Part shown: positions 29,274 through 39,558 of the stretch, piece by piece
How the letters are laid out: the number at the start of each line of letters is the position of its first letter
How positions within the stretch are numbered: position 1 is the stretch's first letter
Origin: Lachnospiraceae bacterium V9D3004
Lineage (GTDB): Bacteria > Bacillota > Clostridia > Lachnospirales > Lachnospiraceae
Direction: 5' to 3'
DNA: 64,000 bases
Assembly (NCBI GenBank): GCA_000621985.1
Contig: JHWW01000002.1
Coordinates: 462,608 to 526,607 of the forward strand
Program-made: the position numbers and the translations under genes
The notes under the pieces: generated by a model
Database searches by the model: none
The model's input: only the letters and a program-made list of their open reading frames with translations
Told to the model about the DNA's origin: nothing

Positions 29274-29307
29274 AAGCAGGAAGACGTTTGAAAATAGGAG
29301 CATATGT

Positions 29308-30957
29308 ATGATAAGAATAAAACAACTTCGAATTAATATTGAGTCACTTACCAAGCCAAATCTTAGCGGCAAGGTTAATGAAGAAGAATATTCACTTTTG
29401 CACAATCAAATTGTGCAGTTATTAGGTGTTGAAAAAAAAGATATTGATAATATAACGATAAAAAAGAAGTCCATTGATTCCCGTAAAGGAAGGAAACCGG
29501 CGTACATTTATAATGTTGATATTTACTCGTCTACACCAGTAGAACAAAAGAGACTTTCAGGTGCGATAAAACGTGCCGGTAAGAAGGGAATAAGTATAGA
29601 TATCAGTGATAAGCCTGAGAAAGAATTCGATCCTGTGATTGCCGGTGCAGGTTCAATTGGTGCCGGCATAAAGAAACCTGTCATTATCGGAGCAGGGCCG
29701 GCCGGTCTTTTCTGTGCTTATATACTTGCTCTAAAAGGATTGTCACCAATACTTATCGAACAGGGTAAGCGTATGGAAGAACGTGTGGCTGATGTAGAAC
29801 GATTCTGGAATGATGTATCTGAACTTAATCCTTACTCCAACGTGTCATTCGGTGAAGGAGGAGCCGGCACATTTTCCGACGGCAAACTTAACACATCGGT
29901 CAAAGATCCGTCAGGTCGTATAGAATATGTCAAGAAAGTTTTTGTGGATCACGGAGCTCCCGAAGAGATAATGTATCTGTCAAAACCGCATATCGGAACC
30001 GATGAATTAAGACATGTCATTGTAAATCTTCGTAACAGCATCATTGCCAATGGCGGAACTGTATTGTTCGGCACGAGATTAACAGGTATAATAGTTGGAA
30101 AAACCAACTCAGGAAGGTATGAATCTAATCAGACCGCGTGTATTACCGGAATCCGTGTATATGATATAGAAAATGATGAATACAAAGATATCGAATGTGA
30201 CAGACTTGTTCTTGCAACAGGTCACAGTGCAAGAGATACATATGCAATGTTGAAAGACATCTTACATATGGAGCAAAAGGACTTTGCCATCGGTTTAAGA
30301 GTTGAACATTCTCAGGAATTTATTAACAAAACCCAGTATGGCGAATATTGGAATATGCTTCCGGCGGCCGATTATAAATTAAGATATCACAGCAGTAACG
30401 GAAGGGCAGTCTATTCATTTTGCATGTGCCCCGGCGGACACGTAGTCAATTCCTCAACCGAAAAAGGTATGACAGTAACCAATGGAATGAGTGATCACTC
30501 AAGAGACTCAGGGTATGCTAACAGTGCCATAGTTGTAAATGTCACAAAAGATGATTTTGGTAGCGGAGATGTTCTTGCGGGAGTTGAATTCCAGCGCAAA
30601 TGGGAAAAGGCGGCTTATGAACTGGGCTGTGGTAATATTCCGAAAGAAACATTCGGTGAATTCGGTGACGGAAAGCTTAAGAAATGTCTGCCGGACTATG
30701 TTTCTATGGCAATAGGTGAAGCTATGGCTCATTTTGATAGTCAGATGCCCGGATTTGCTGATAAAGATGTAATGATGTATGGTGTTGAAACAAGAACTTC
30801 GGCGCCGGTAAGGATCCTTCGTGATGAATCAGGTAATTCAAATGTTGCGGGAATATATCCTTGCGGAGAAGGTGCCGGATATGCCGGAGGTATAATGTCG
30901 GCTGCAGTCGACGGAATAAAAGTTGCACATATGATGATAATGGGGTATAATCTGTAA
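29308..30957 (+). CDS. NAD(P)/FAD-dependent dehydrogenase (COG2509 type)
   Basis: This 549-residue protein starts MIRIKQLRINIE, typical of the family, with an N-terminal domain of about 110 residues before the FAD fold VIIGAGPAGLFCAYILA. It continues with FGEGGAGTFSDGKLNT and GLRVEHSQEFINKTQYG, and ends with CGEGAGYAGGIMSAAVDGI. This is the 'NAD(FAD)-utilizing dehydrogenase' family, conserved in Clostridia and of unknown substrate. A TAGGAGC site lies before the ATG. It may be co-transcribed with proB, 17 bases on. Confidence 0.85.
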   Translation: MIRIKQLRINIESLTKPNLSGKVNEEEYSLLHNQIVQLLGVEKKDIDNITIKKKSIDSRKGRKPAYIYNVDIYSSTPVEQKRLSGAIKRAGKKGISIDISDKPEKEFDPVIAGAGSIGAGIKKPVIIGAGPAGLFCAYILALKGLSPILIEQGKRMEERVADVERFWNDVSELNPYSNVSFGEGGAGTFSDGKLNTSVKDPSGRIEYVKKVFVDHGAPEEIMYLSKPHIGTDELRHVIVNLRNSIIANGGTVLFGTRLTGIIVGKTNSGRYESNQTACITGIRVYDIENDEYKDIECDRLVLATGHSARDTYAMLKDILHMEQKDFAIGLRVEHSQEFINKTQYGEYWNMLPAADYKLRYHSSNGRAVYSFCMCPGGHVVNSSTEKGMTVTNGMSDHSRDSGYANSAIVVNVTKDDFGSGDVLAGVEFQRKWEKAAYELGCGNIPKETFGEFGDGKLKKCLPDYVSMAIGEAMAHFDSQMPGFADKDVMMYGVETRTSAPVRILRDESGNSNVAGIYPCGEGAGYAGGIMSAAVDGIKVAHMMIMGYNL

Positions 30958-30974
30958 CTATTAAAGGAGAGATC

Positions 30975-31775
30975 ATGAACGACAGGCGTAGAAAACTAAC
31001 TAAAAAAAAGAGAATAGTAGTAAAGATCGGATCAACAACCATAACCCATAACGATACCGGCGAACTGGATCTGTTAAAGCTTGAGAAGCTTGTAAGAGTT
31101 CTTACCAATATCAGAAATCAGGGCAAAGAGGTTGTTGTTGTATCATCAGGTGCGATCGCAGTCGGAAGGCAGGCAATTGGACTTGGATATAAACCGACAA
31201 TCCGTTCGGTAAAGCAGGCGTGCGCTGCCATTGGTCAATCAAGACTGATGATGGTCTATCAGAGATTATTTTCCGAGTATAATCAGATGACTGCACAGAT
31301 TCTTATGACAAAATATACGGTTGAGAACATCGAAAGCCGCGCGAATGCCAAAGCAACATTTACCGAACTACTTAATATGGGCGTTATTCCCATCGTTAAT
31401 GAGAATGACACTGTTGCAACAGACGAGCTTGACTTTGGAGACAACGATACGTTATCTGCAATGGTTGCTTCGCTTATCAAGGCAGATCTTCTTATACTTC
31501 TGTCTGATATTGACGGATTATATACAGATGATCCACATACGAATCCCAATGCGGAATTCGTTGATTATGTGGATTGCATTGACAAGGATCTTATGCTTAT
31601 GGCTAAGGGACCTGTATCAAAATCAGGAACCGGCGGGATGGAAAGCAAGATATCAGCAGCAAGAATGTCTGCAGAAGCAGGGGCTGATATGGTCATCGCC
31701 AACGGTGAGAACATATACGTTATAGATGATATTGTATCCGGTAAAAGTGTCGGAACATTTTTTGATCTGACGTGA
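30975..31775 (+). CDS. proB: Glutamate 5-kinase
   Basis: This 266-residue amino-acid kinase phosphorylates glutamate, the first step of proline synthesis. Visible motifs are VVKIGSTTIT, VSSGAIAVG, NENDTVATDELDFGDND and SDIDGLYTDDP, with GTGGMESKI for nucleotide binding. The C-terminal PUA domain of longer ProB proteins is absent, as in many Firmicutes. AAAGGAGAG precedes the ATG. It is separated from proA by the 5-formyl-THF cyclo-ligase gene. Confidence 0.95.
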   Translation: MNDRRRKLTKKKRIVVKIGSTTITHNDTGELDLLKLEKLVRVLTNIRNQGKEVVVVSSGAIAVGRQAIGLGYKPTIRSVKQACAAIGQSRLMMVYQRLFSEYNQMTAQILMTKYTVENIESRANAKATFTELLNMGVIPIVNENDTVATDELDFGDNDTLSAMVASLIKADLLILLSDIDGLYTDDPHTNPNAEFVDYVDCIDKDLMLMAKGPVSKSGTGGMESKISAARMSAEAGADMVIANGENIYVIDDIVSGKSVGTFFDLT

Positions 31776-31810
31776 TGATGTAAGCATATTATCAAAGTGA
31801 GGATTCGTGA

Positions 31811-32467
31811 GTGTTAATATCAAAATCTGAAGCAAGAAAAAATATGAAACAATACAGGAACAGCCTTGCTCCCGAGGTGATCAGTGACCTCAGCCGTGGT
31901 ATATGCGATAATCTGTCAGATTGTGGAATAATTGATGATTCGGTAAGATATGTATTGTCATTTGCCTCATATAAGAGTGAGCCTGATACAAGGATGATAG
32001 ATACAATGATCAGAGAGCGATATCCCGATATTAAGATTGCGTATCCGAAGGTTACCGTTCACAGAGAATCATGTAATACACCGCACGAAACCTGCGACAA
32101 TACATATAATATCTTTGTGAATGATATGGAATTCTACGTTGTGAATTCATTTGATGAACTTATATGTGGCTACATGAACATTCCCGAACCCGATCCGGTA
32201 AATACTGATTTACTTGCTGTGGAAAAGATCAATTCCATTAACGAACAGGTAAGGATCATAGTGCCGGGGCTGGCATATGACATGTCAGGAAAAAGAGCCG
32301 GTTACGGTGGTGGATTCTATGACCGGTATATGAAAAGAATTGACGGGGTTAAACGTATCGGAATATGTTTTGATCAACAGCTTATGAGAGATACATATAT
32401 TCAATGTGATGAATATGATATCGGTGTTGATGTTGTAGTGACTGATGAGAGGGTTGTATATATTTGA
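31811..32467 (+). CDS. 5-formyltetrahydrofolate cyclo-ligase
   Basis: This 218-residue protein converts 5-formyl-THF to 5,10-methenyl-THF with ATP. The family signature is PGLAYDMSGKRAGYGGGFYDRYM near residues 150-175, and the N-terminal region begins with the usual KSEARKNMKQYRN. The start is GTG 31811 with GTGAGGA seven bases upstream. It lies between proB and proA with short gaps, implying co-transcription, though the link to proline synthesis is probably only positional. Confidence 0.9.
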   Translation: MLISKSEARKNMKQYRNSLAPEVISDLSRGICDNLSDCGIIDDSVRYVLSFASYKSEPDTRMIDTMIRERYPDIKIAYPKVTVHRESCNTPHETCDNTYNIFVNDMEFYVVNSFDELICGYMNIPEPDPVNTDLLAVEKINSINEQVRIIVPGLAYDMSGKRAGYGGGFYDRYMKRIDGVKRIGICFDQQLMRDTYIQCDEYDIGVDVVVTDERVVYI

Positions 32468-32488
32468 TCGACAGGAGGAATCATTATT

Positions 32489-33742
32489 ATGACAAGCTTA
32501 AATGAAATCGGAAAAAATGCCAAAGATGCTTCAAGAATTCTTAACAGACTCGGAGCAAGCGAGAAGAATAACGGACTTATAAAGGCTGCCGAAGCACTTG
32601 AAGATGAATCAAATATTGTAAAGATAATCGAAGCCAACAAAAAGGATATTGATAATGCCAGAGAAAAGAATATGAAAGAATCTCTTGTTGACAGGCTGAG
32701 CCTAGATAAAGGAAGGATCCTTTCGATGGCTGACGGACTGAGACAGGTTGCGGGACTTGACGACCCTGTTGGTGAGATAACTTCGATGAAGATCCGCCCG
32801 AACGGACTTCAGATCGGATGCAAGAAAGTTCCTCTCGGTGTTGTCGGAATCATATATGAATCGCGTCCCAATGTTACTGCTGATGCTTTTGGATTATGTT
32901 TTAAGACCGGCAATGCGGTTATCCTTAGAGGCGGAAGTGATGCGATCAATTCCAACACCTGTATCGTTGATATTATAAGAAATGCACTGGAAGAAGTTAA
33001 CCTCCCGGCAGATTCGGTATCTCTGATAACCGATACAAGCCGTGAGACCGCAGGTGAATTCATGAAATTAAACAGATATGTTGATGTTCTTATCCCAAGA
33101 GGCGGCGCAGGTCTTATTAAACGGGTTGTTGAGACAGCAACAATTCCCGTTATAGAGACAGGAACCGGTAACTGCCATGTATATGTTGACGCAGACTGCG
33201 ATATTGATATGGCTGTTGATATTGTTGACAATGCAAAGACACAGAGACTCGGTGTATGCAATGCCTGTGAATCTCTGCTCATTCATAAAGATATCGTTAA
33301 AGAAGCGTTCCCGAAGATCGCTGCAAGACTTAAGGAGAAGAATATTGAACTTCGTGGTGATGACACAGTAAGAGAATTATGTGCCGGAGTGATCCCTGCA
33401 TCTGAAGAAGACTGGGGAACCGAATATCTTGATGCGATCATATCTGTAAAAACCGTAGCAAGTATAGATGAAGCGATCGACCATATCAACAGATATAACA
33501 CCGGTCATTCCGAAGCAATAGTAACAAACGATTATAACAATTCATTAAAGTTTCTTAATGAAGTAGATGCTGCCGCAGTTTATGTAAATGCTTCAACAAG
33601 ATTCACAGACGGTAATGAATTCGGTTTTGGTGCAGAGATTGGAATAAGTACCCAGAAACTTCACGCAAGAGGCCCGATGGGACTCGAAGCACTTACAACC
33701 AATAAGTATATAATACTTGGCAACGGACAGATAAGACCGTAG
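32489..33742 (+). CDS. proA: Gamma-glutamyl phosphate reductase
   Basis: This 417-residue aldehyde-dehydrogenase-fold enzyme makes glutamate semialdehyde from the ProB product. It shows [33 protein letters not shown], the catalytic cysteine in [12 protein letters not shown], and [20 protein letters not shown] near the C terminus. Length is standard. A CAGGAGG site precedes the ATG. It ends the proB-fthC-proA group. Confidence 0.96.
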   Translation: MTSLNEIGKNAKDASRILNRLGASEKNNGLIKAAEALEDESNIVKIIEANKKDIDNAREKNMKESLVDRLSLDKGRILSMADGLRQVAGLDDPVGEITSMKIRPNGLQIGCKKVPLGVVGIIYESRPNVTADAFGLCFKTGNAVILRGGSDAINSNTCIVDIIRNALEEVNLPADSVSLITDTSRETAGEFMKLNRYVDVLIPRGGAGLIKRVVETATIPVIETGTGNCHVYVDADCDIDMAVDIVDNAKTQRLGVCNACESLLIHKDIVKEAFPKIAARLKEKNIELRGDDTVRELCAGVIPASEEDWGTEYLDAIISVKTVASIDEAIDHINRYNTGHSEAIVTNDYNNSLKFLNEVDAAAVYVNASTRFTDGNEFGFGAEIGISTQKLHARGPMGLEALTTNKYIILGNGQIRP

Positions 33743-33765
33743 GAATAAAGGTTAACTATATTCAT

Positions 33766-33794
33766 TTGACAAAACACAGAATCCTCCTTATAAT
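33766..33794 (+). promoter_or_regulatory. Sigma-A promoter for alaS
   Basis: TTGACA (33766-33771) and TATAAT (33789-33794) are 17 bp apart, both consensus. The leader is about 75 bases, and I see no T-box element in it. Confidence 0.88.
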
Positions 33795-33876
33795 CAACTA
33801 AGTGTACTTATATTGCTGATGTAAAGATCGGCGGGTACTATCAGGATATATGGTTGAATTATAAGGAGGATTAATC

Positions 33877-36513
33877 ATGCAGTCTTACGGACTTAATGAA
33901 TTACGTGAAATGTTCTTAAGTTTCTTCGAAGAGAAGGAACATCTCAGAATGAAAAGCTTCTCTCTTGTTCCGAACAATGACAAGAGTTTATTACTTATTA
34001 ATTCGGGAATGGCTCCGCTTAAGCCATATTTTACCGGTCAGGAGATTCCACCGAGAAAGAGGGTTACAACCTGTCAGAAGTGTATAAGGACAGGTGATAT
34101 TGAAAATGTCGGTAAGACAGCAAGGCATGGAACATTCTTTGAAATGCTCGGTAATTTTTCATTTGGAGATTATTTTAAGCATGAAGCCATAGCATGGTCA
34201 TGGGAGTTCTTAACCGAGAGGGTGGGAATTCCTGCTGACAGACTGTATCCGTCTGTATATGTGGATGATGACGAAGCATTTAACATATGGAATAAAGAGA
34301 TCGGAATCGCTCCGGAGAGAATATTCAAGTTCGGTAAAGAAGATAACTTCTGGGAGCATGGTTCGGGTCCGTGCGGTCCGTGTTCTGAGATATATTATGA
34401 CAGAGGTGAGAAATACGGTTGCGGCAAGCCGGACTGTACCGTAGGCTGCGAATGTGACAGATATATAGAAGTATGGAATAACGTATTCTCACAGTTCGAT
34501 AATGATGGTAACGGCAACTATTCCGACCTTATCCAGAAGAATATTGATACAGGTATGGGACTTGAGAGACTTGCAACGGTTGTTCAGGATGTTGATTCTA
34601 TATTCGACGTAGATACCGTTAAGGCGATCCGTGACGAGGTGTGCAGTATTGCCGGTGTAGAGTATCAGAAGGATCCGAAGCTTGATGTATCAATAAGACT
34701 TATTACCGACCATATCCGTTCGGTAACATTTATGATATCTGATGGTATCATGCCGTCAAATGAAGGACGAGGCTACGTCCTTCGTAGACTTCTGAGACGA
34801 GCTGCAAGACATGGACGTCTTCTTGGAATCAAAGACAGATTCCTGACAAAGATAAGCGAAATAGTCATCAGGGAATCAAAGAGCGGATATCCGGAACTTG
34901 AAGAGAAAAAAGAATACATATTCAATATACTTAAGACAGAAGAAGATAATTTTAATAAGACGATCGATCAGGGACTTAATATTCTTGCCGAGCTTGAGGA
35001 TAAGCTTAAGAAGGAAGGCAGCAAAGTTCTTGGCGGAGATGACGCGTTCAAACTGTATGATACATACGGATTCCCGCTTGATCTTACCAAGGAGATCCTT
35101 GAAGAGAAAGGTTATGAGGTTGATGAGGACGGCTTTAACAAGGCAATGCAGGTTCAGCGTGAAACAGCCCGTAATGCGAGAGAAGTCAGCAACTTCATGG
35201 GTGCTGATGTGACTGTATATCAGTCGATTGATGTAAATATCACTTCTGAATTCGTTGGCTATGACAATATTTCTTATGATTCTGATGTACTTGTTCTTAC
35301 AACCGAGACAGATATTGTAAATAAACTGACAGAGGGAACCAAAGGAACGATTATTACAGCAAAGACACCATTCTATGCTACAATGGGTGGTCAGATGGCA
35401 GATACAGGTGTTATTAAGAGCGATAAAGGTGAATTCGAGGTTGAAGACACGATCAAGCTTCAGGGCGGTCGTATAGGTCATGTCGGTGTGATGCGTTCGG
35501 GTTCATTTGCAAAGGGTGATACGGTTACGCTCACGATCGATGCAGACAGACGTGAGAAGACGGCTAAGAACCACAGTGCGACACATCTTCTTCAGAAGGC
35601 ACTCAGAATGGTGCTTGGCGGACATGTAGAGCAGGCGGGTTCAATGGTTGATAGCGAGAAACTCAGATTTGACTTCACTCATTTCCAGGCGCTTACGAAA
35701 GAAGAGCTTGCCAAGGTTGAAGATATTGTCAATGCAGAGATTGAAGAGGATCTTGCTGTTGATACACAGATAATGACTCTTGATGAAGCCAAGAAGACAG
35801 GTGCCATGGCTCTGTTCGGTGAGAAATACGGTGAATCGGTTCGTGTAGTTCGAATGGGTGAATTCAGCTCTGAATTATGTGGTGGAACTCATGTTGCCAA
35901 TACCGGAGTCATACGTGCGTTTAAGATCATATCTGAAAGCGGTATTGCTGCGGGAGTAAGAAGAATCGAGGCACTCACATCAAAGGCTGTATTCGATTAT
36001 TATAACGGACTTGAGCAGAATCTTAACATGGCTGCAAAGGCTGCAAAGTCTGATACTGCAGGACTTGTTAAGAAGATTGAAGCTCTTACGGCTGAGATCA
36101 AGGAACTCAAATCCGATAATGACAAGCTTAAGAATAAGCTTGCAAAAGATAAGGCAGGTGCAGTTCTTGACAATGTAACGGCAGTTAAGGGCGTTAACCT
36201 TCTTGCTGTCAAGATTGACGATACAGACATGAATGAGCTTCGTAACCTTGGAGATTCATTTAAAGAGAAGATAGAAAATGCTGTGATAGTGCTTGCATCT
36301 GCAAAAGACGGTAAGGTAAACCTCATAGCTATGGCATCTGACGAAGCCATTAAACAGGGCGCACACGCAGGTAATCTTATCAAGGCCATTGCATCATTTG
36401 TTGGCGGAGGCGGTGGCGGACGCCCGAACATGGCACAGGCCGGCGGCAAGAAGCCCGAAGGCATTGAAGAAGCACTGGCAGAGGCGAAAAAGGTGCTTGA
36501 AGGACAGGTGTAA
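33877..36513 (+). CDS. alaS: Alanyl-tRNA synthetase
   Basis: This 878-residue class IIc synthetase has the catalytic core at the N terminus (LREMFLSFFEEKEH, NSGMAPLKPYFTG, ARHGTFFEMLGNFSFGDYF). The editing domain carries the zinc motifs HSATHLL and CGGTHVAN. The C-Ala domain ends with the glycine-rich GGGGGGRPNMAQAGG. All are at normal positions and length. A TAAGGAGGATTA site precedes the ATG. It has its own promoter and stands as a single transcription unit. Confidence 0.97.
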   Translation: MQSYGLNELREMFLSFFEEKEHLRMKSFSLVPNNDKSLLLINSGMAPLKPYFTGQEIPPRKRVTTCQKCIRTGDIENVGKTARHGTFFEMLGNFSFGDYFKHEAIAWSWEFLTERVGIPADRLYPSVYVDDDEAFNIWNKEIGIAPERIFKFGKEDNFWEHGSGPCGPCSEIYYDRGEKYGCGKPDCTVGCECDRYIEVWNNVFSQFDNDGNGNYSDLIQKNIDTGMGLERLATVVQDVDSIFDVDTVKAIRDEVCSIAGVEYQKDPKLDVSIRLITDHIRSVTFMISDGIMPSNEGRGYVLRRLLRRAARHGRLLGIKDRFLTKISEIVIRESKSGYPELEEKKEYIFNILKTEEDNFNKTIDQGLNILAELEDKLKKEGSKVLGGDDAFKLYDTYGFPLDLTKEILEEKGYEVDEDGFNKAMQVQRETARNAREVSNFMGADVTVYQSIDVNITSEFVGYDNISYDSDVLVLTTETDIVNKLTEGTKGTIITAKTPFYATMGGQMADTGVIKSDKGEFEVEDTIKLQGGRIGHVGVMRSGSFAKGDTVTLTIDADRREKTAKNHSATHLLQKALRMVLGGHVEQAGSMVDSEKLRFDFTHFQALTKEELAKVEDIVNAEIEEDLAVDTQIMTLDEAKKTGAMALFGEKYGESVRVVRMGEFSSELCGGTHVANTGVIRAFKIISESGIAAGVRRIEALTSKAVFDYYNGLEQNLNMAAKAAKSDTAGLVKKIEALTAEIKELKSDNDKLKNKLAKDKAGAVLDNVTAVKGVNLLAVKIDDTDMNELRNLGDSFKEKIENAVIVLASAKDGKVNLIAMASDEAIKQGAHAGNLIKAIASFVGGGGGGRPNMAQAGGKKPEGIEEALAEAKKVLEGQV

Positions 36514-36522
36514 AAATTTTGC

Positions 36523-36550
36523 TTGACGTATGGAAATAATATGATATAAT
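36523..36550 (+). promoter_or_regulatory. Sigma-A promoter for rpsU
   Basis: TTGACG (36523-36528) and TATAAT (36545-36550) are 16 bp apart, directly behind the alaS stop. The leader to rpsU is about 70 bases. Confidence 0.8.
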
Positions 36551-36627
36551 ATAGCTTGTGCAAAATAAACCCAAACAGTTGTATTTATGCACAATCTACA
36601 ACTGGAGGGGAGGTTAGGTGTGAGACT

Positions 36628-36804
36628 ATGTCGAATGTAATTGTAAAAGAGAATGAGACATTGGATAGCGCTTTAAGACGCTTTAAGAGAAATTGTGCAA
36701 AAGCAGGTATCCAGCAGGAAATTCGTAAGAGGGAACATTACGAAAAGCCAAGCGTAAGACGTAAGAAGAAGTCTGAAGCAGCTCGTAAACGCAAGTATAA
36801 ATAA
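36628..36804 (+). CDS. rpsU: 30S ribosomal protein S21
   Basis: This 58-residue basic protein starts [20 protein letters not shown] and ends in the Lys/Arg-rich tail of S21. It is part of the small subunit near the anti-Shine-Dalgarno region. The frame is open from 36556, but the family N terminus fixes the ATG at 36628. The purine-rich GGAGGGGAGG at 36604-36613 is 14 bases upstream, a little far, so initiation may be modest. It is monocistronic, with its own promoter and a perfect terminator. Confidence 0.95.
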   Translation: MSNVIVKENETLDSALRRFKRNCAKAGIQQEIRKREHYEKPSVRRKKKSEAARKRKYK

Positions 36805-36816
36805 TTGTGGTATATG

Positions 36817-36846
36817 GGTCCTGATACAATCAATTGTATCAGGACC
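36817..36846 (+). terminator. Strong terminator after rpsU
   Basis: A 13-bp perfect stem, GGTCCTGATACAA with TTGTATCAGGACC, closes on a four-base loop. The T-rich tract downstream is interrupted (ATTTGTGTTATT). Confidence 0.85.
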
Positions 36847-36890
36847 ATTTGTGTTATTGGTTATTTTTTCCAAAAATCTGCCAAATGAAT

Positions 36891-36918
36891 TTGAAACATT
36901 CGATAAATATGATATAAT
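36891..36918 (+). promoter_or_regulatory. Probable promoter upstream of phoH
   Basis: TTGAAA (36891-36896) and TATAAT (36913-36918) are 16 bp apart. This leaves a leader of nearly 200 bases (36925-37118) that is AT-rich and in which I recognise no riboswitch. Confidence 0.55.
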
Positions 36919-37118
36919 AAATAGGCTTGTTAATACATAATACAATGATATAGTGTATAAACGTAATGCATATTAGATATATAATTTGCTGAAGTATAAT
37001 GTGTAAAGGATTTTATAATTTTTTATTTACGTATATAATATATGAAATATTTATGTGATTGGATCGCAGACGATGTGACTGATTATTTTAAAAGAGAATG
37101 GGAGTGTGACACTTTCGG

Positions 37119-38102
37119 ATGGGAACAATTGAAAAGATAATTGACATTCCTGATCAATATGAAAAAACCATATTCGGTGAATATGATTCTTATATAAGAT
37201 TGATTGAGAGAACATTTAATATAACGATACTGATGCGTGACGGCAGAGTGAAGCTTATCGGCACAAAACATCAGATCGAAGCCGGTGAACATGTTATAAA
37301 GCAGCTTGTCGGTCTGGCACAAAGAGGCACAGAGATAACGGAACAGTCTGTATCATATGCTATATCATTGTGGATGGAAAATGACTCGTCGGACATGTCC
37401 GAACTCGAAGACAATGTTATATGCAGGACTATTCAGGGAAAACCGATCAAACCGAAGACTCTCGGTCAGGAAAGTTATATTAAGCAGATGCAGGAGAAAA
37501 TGATCGTATTCGGCATAGGACCGGCCGGAACCGGCAAGACATATCTTGCTATGGCAATGGCTATAAGCGCATTTAAGAATGAAGAAGTAAGTAAGATTAT
37601 TCTTACAAGACCTGCAATTGAAGCCGGCGAAAAGCTCGGTTTCCTTCCCGGAGATCTTCAAAGCAAGGTCGATCCGTATCTTCGGCCGTTATATGATGCG
37701 CTATATCAGATAATGGGGCCGGAGAGTTTTTTGAGAAATATGGAAAAAGGCGCTATTGAGGTTGCTCCTCTTGCCTACATGAGAGGAAGAACACTTGACA
37801 ATGCGTATATAATACTTGATGAGGCGCAGAATACCACTATCGCTCAGATGAAAATGTTTCTGACAAGAATAGGTTTTGGTTCAAAGGTTGTTATCACCGG
37901 AGACCTCACGCAGAAGGATCTCCCAAAAGGAACCGTATCGGGACTTGACAACGCGCTGAATGTACTTAAAAAAGTCGATGATATCGGTTTTTCAAGGCTT
38001 ACTGCAAAGGATGTTGTAAGGCATCCTCTTGTACAAAAGATCGTAAAAGCATATGACGATTACGAAACTAAACAACAGACAAGAAGTCGGAGGAATAAGT
38101 AA
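37119..38102 (+). CDS. phoH: PhoH family ATPase (PhoH-like)
   Basis: This 327-residue protein has an N-terminal KH-like segment (about residues 20-75) and a PhoH ATPase domain: Walker A GIGPAGTGKTYLA, TRPAIEAGEKLGFLPGD, and Walker B YIILDEAQNTT. The family is linked to RNA handling and is conserved next to ybeY. The ATG is about 15 bases after GGGAG, a long gap. It heads the phoH/HD-membrane-protein/ybeY trio. Confidence 0.93.
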   Translation: MGTIEKIIDIPDQYEKTIFGEYDSYIRLIERTFNITILMRDGRVKLIGTKHQIEAGEHVIKQLVGLAQRGTEITEQSVSYAISLWMENDSSDMSELEDNVICRTIQGKPIKPKTLGQESYIKQMQEKMIVFGIGPAGTGKTYLAMAMAISAFKNEEVSKIILTRPAIEAGEKLGFLPGDLQSKVDPYLRPLYDALYQIMGPESFLRNMEKGAIEVAPLAYMRGRTLDNAYIILDEAQNTTIAQMKMFLTRIGFGSKVVITGDLTQKDLPKGTVSGLDNALNVLKKVDDIGFSRLTAKDVVRHPLVQKIVKAYDDYETKQQTRSRRNK

Positions 38103-38103
38103 G

Positions 38104-39558
38104 ATGGAGAGCAGTATAAAATCTGTTCATTACAGATTATTATTTGCAATTCTGTTCATTACCAACATAATATTTTCTTTCTTTTACGAATACAACGGAG
38201 CAAACAGTAAAAAAGGATTATTTGCGTATATACTGATCGGAGTCGCACTTTCAGGAATATTTGTGATCGGTATCAGGAAAAATGAATCAAAAATTTTCGA
38301 AAGAACCAATCAGATAAGATGGATGTATATCGGAATATTGATCTCGGGTGCAGCCCTAATTCTGTCTGTATATTTTCAGATATATCATCTATGGCTTGTC
38401 GGATGCATAATAATATCTGCAGTTTACGGAGTATATCTCGGTGCCGCAGCCGTGGTTATGTTTTTGTGTACTTTCGGGACAAGTAATTACTTCGATGTGC
38501 CACAGTTTTTGTTCTATATGCTGCTTGGAATAATAATATGTTCACTCGCTTCATTTTTTCCGGAAGTCAATTCAATCAAAAAAAGAATGCCGTCATACAT
38601 ATATTCGCTAGTGACAGGCATATGCTGCCATGTTGCTCTGTTCATAATTACAAATAATCTGAATATCACACTTCTTAACAGTTATGAATCTTCATTAATG
38701 CTTATATATACATGTCTGTTGATCACATTCATGTATGTGTTCATGTCATATGTTATCAAACCTGTTGGAGCCTATGAAGGGGCTGTGGAGAGTACGTCAG
38801 CTTCTGAGGAGGGAGATGCTGACACGGCAACAGGTGATGGAATTGATTCCGGTTCGGGTGACGGTTCAGACGTTGAAGGAGTTTTGGTTGCAAGTGCCAT
38901 TTCAGAATCAGACGCCTCCGGCAAGGATGCCGAATCCGGTGTGTCCGACAATTCCAACATAGTCGACACCTCTGACATGTCAGTCGCCAACGAATCCTAT
39001 ACATCCGATGCTTCTGACGTGTCACACACATCCGACTCAGACTATTCGAATGACGCATCAGAAATCGAAGAAGACCATTCACTCATTGAATGGTTCGAGT
39101 CGGAGAATAAAGACCTTTACGCATATACTTCAATAATCGCTACGATCGCGGGACGTGCCGCAAAAATAATAGATGCCGACAAAGAAAGAGCGTATCTTGG
39201 AGTATTATATGCCAATATCGGTAAACTTGTTGACAAGAAGAATTACGTTGAGGAAGGCGTTAAACTTGTAAAAGAAAAGAACCTTCCCGATTATTATGTT
39301 AATGCGATAGAATCACATCTGATGAAGTTTGCAAAGCCCGAATCAAAAGAAGCAGCCATCGTTTATATGACATGTATGCTCATATCATTACAGAGTGTAT
39401 ACAAATCAAAAGGCAAGGCTGTTAACATGGCTTCTGTTGCCGAGAAGATACTATGGAACGGAATAAAAGACGGTTCATTTGTAAAGACAGGGCTTAATGC
39501 GGAAGAGATTCAGAAACTTGCAGAATATTACGGTTCATATTTTAAAGCAAAGGATTGA
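38104..39558 (+). CDS. Degenerate PgpH-like (7TM-HD) membrane protein
   Basis: This 484-residue protein occupies the slot normally held by the c-di-AMP phosphodiesterase PgpH, between phoH and ybeY. It has about seven helices in residues 8-225, then a 105-residue Ser/Asp-rich linker, then a C-terminal helical domain that follows the PgpH HD domain (AYTSIIATIAGRAAKI, GVLYANIGKL, KPESKEAAIVYM, IKDGSF). The HD pair is replaced by A370-N371, the first ligand His by T342, and the HH motif reads HL. The large extracellular domain is absent. It is probably catalytically dead. ATG 38104 follows CGGAGG. Confidence 0.75.
   Translation: MESSIKSVHYRLLFAILFITNIIFSFFYEYNGANSKKGLFAYILIGVALSGIFVIGIRKNESKIFERTNQIRWMYIGILISGAALILSVYFQIYHLWLVGCIIISAVYGVYLGAAAVVMFLCTFGTSNYFDVPQFLFYMLLGIIICSLASFFPEVNSIKKRMPSYIYSLVTGICCHVALFIITNNLNITLLNSYESSLMLIYTCLLITFMYVFMSYVIKPVGAYEGAVESTSASEEGDADTATGDGIDSGSGDGSDVEGVLVASAISESDASGKDAESGVSDNSNIVDTSDMSVANESYTSDASDVSHTSDSDYSNDASEIEEDHSLIEWFESENKDLYAYTSIIATIAGRAAKIIDADKERAYLGVLYANIGKLVDKKNYVEEGVKLVKEKNLPDYYVNAIESHLMKFAKPESKEAAIVYMTCMLISLQSVYKSKGKAVNMASVAEKILWNGIKDGSFVKTGLNAEEIQKLAEYYGSYFKAKD

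Noticed and set aside
34876..35481. 201-residue minus frame inside alaS
   Set aside because: It is antisense to alaS, without a start signal or recognisable domain.
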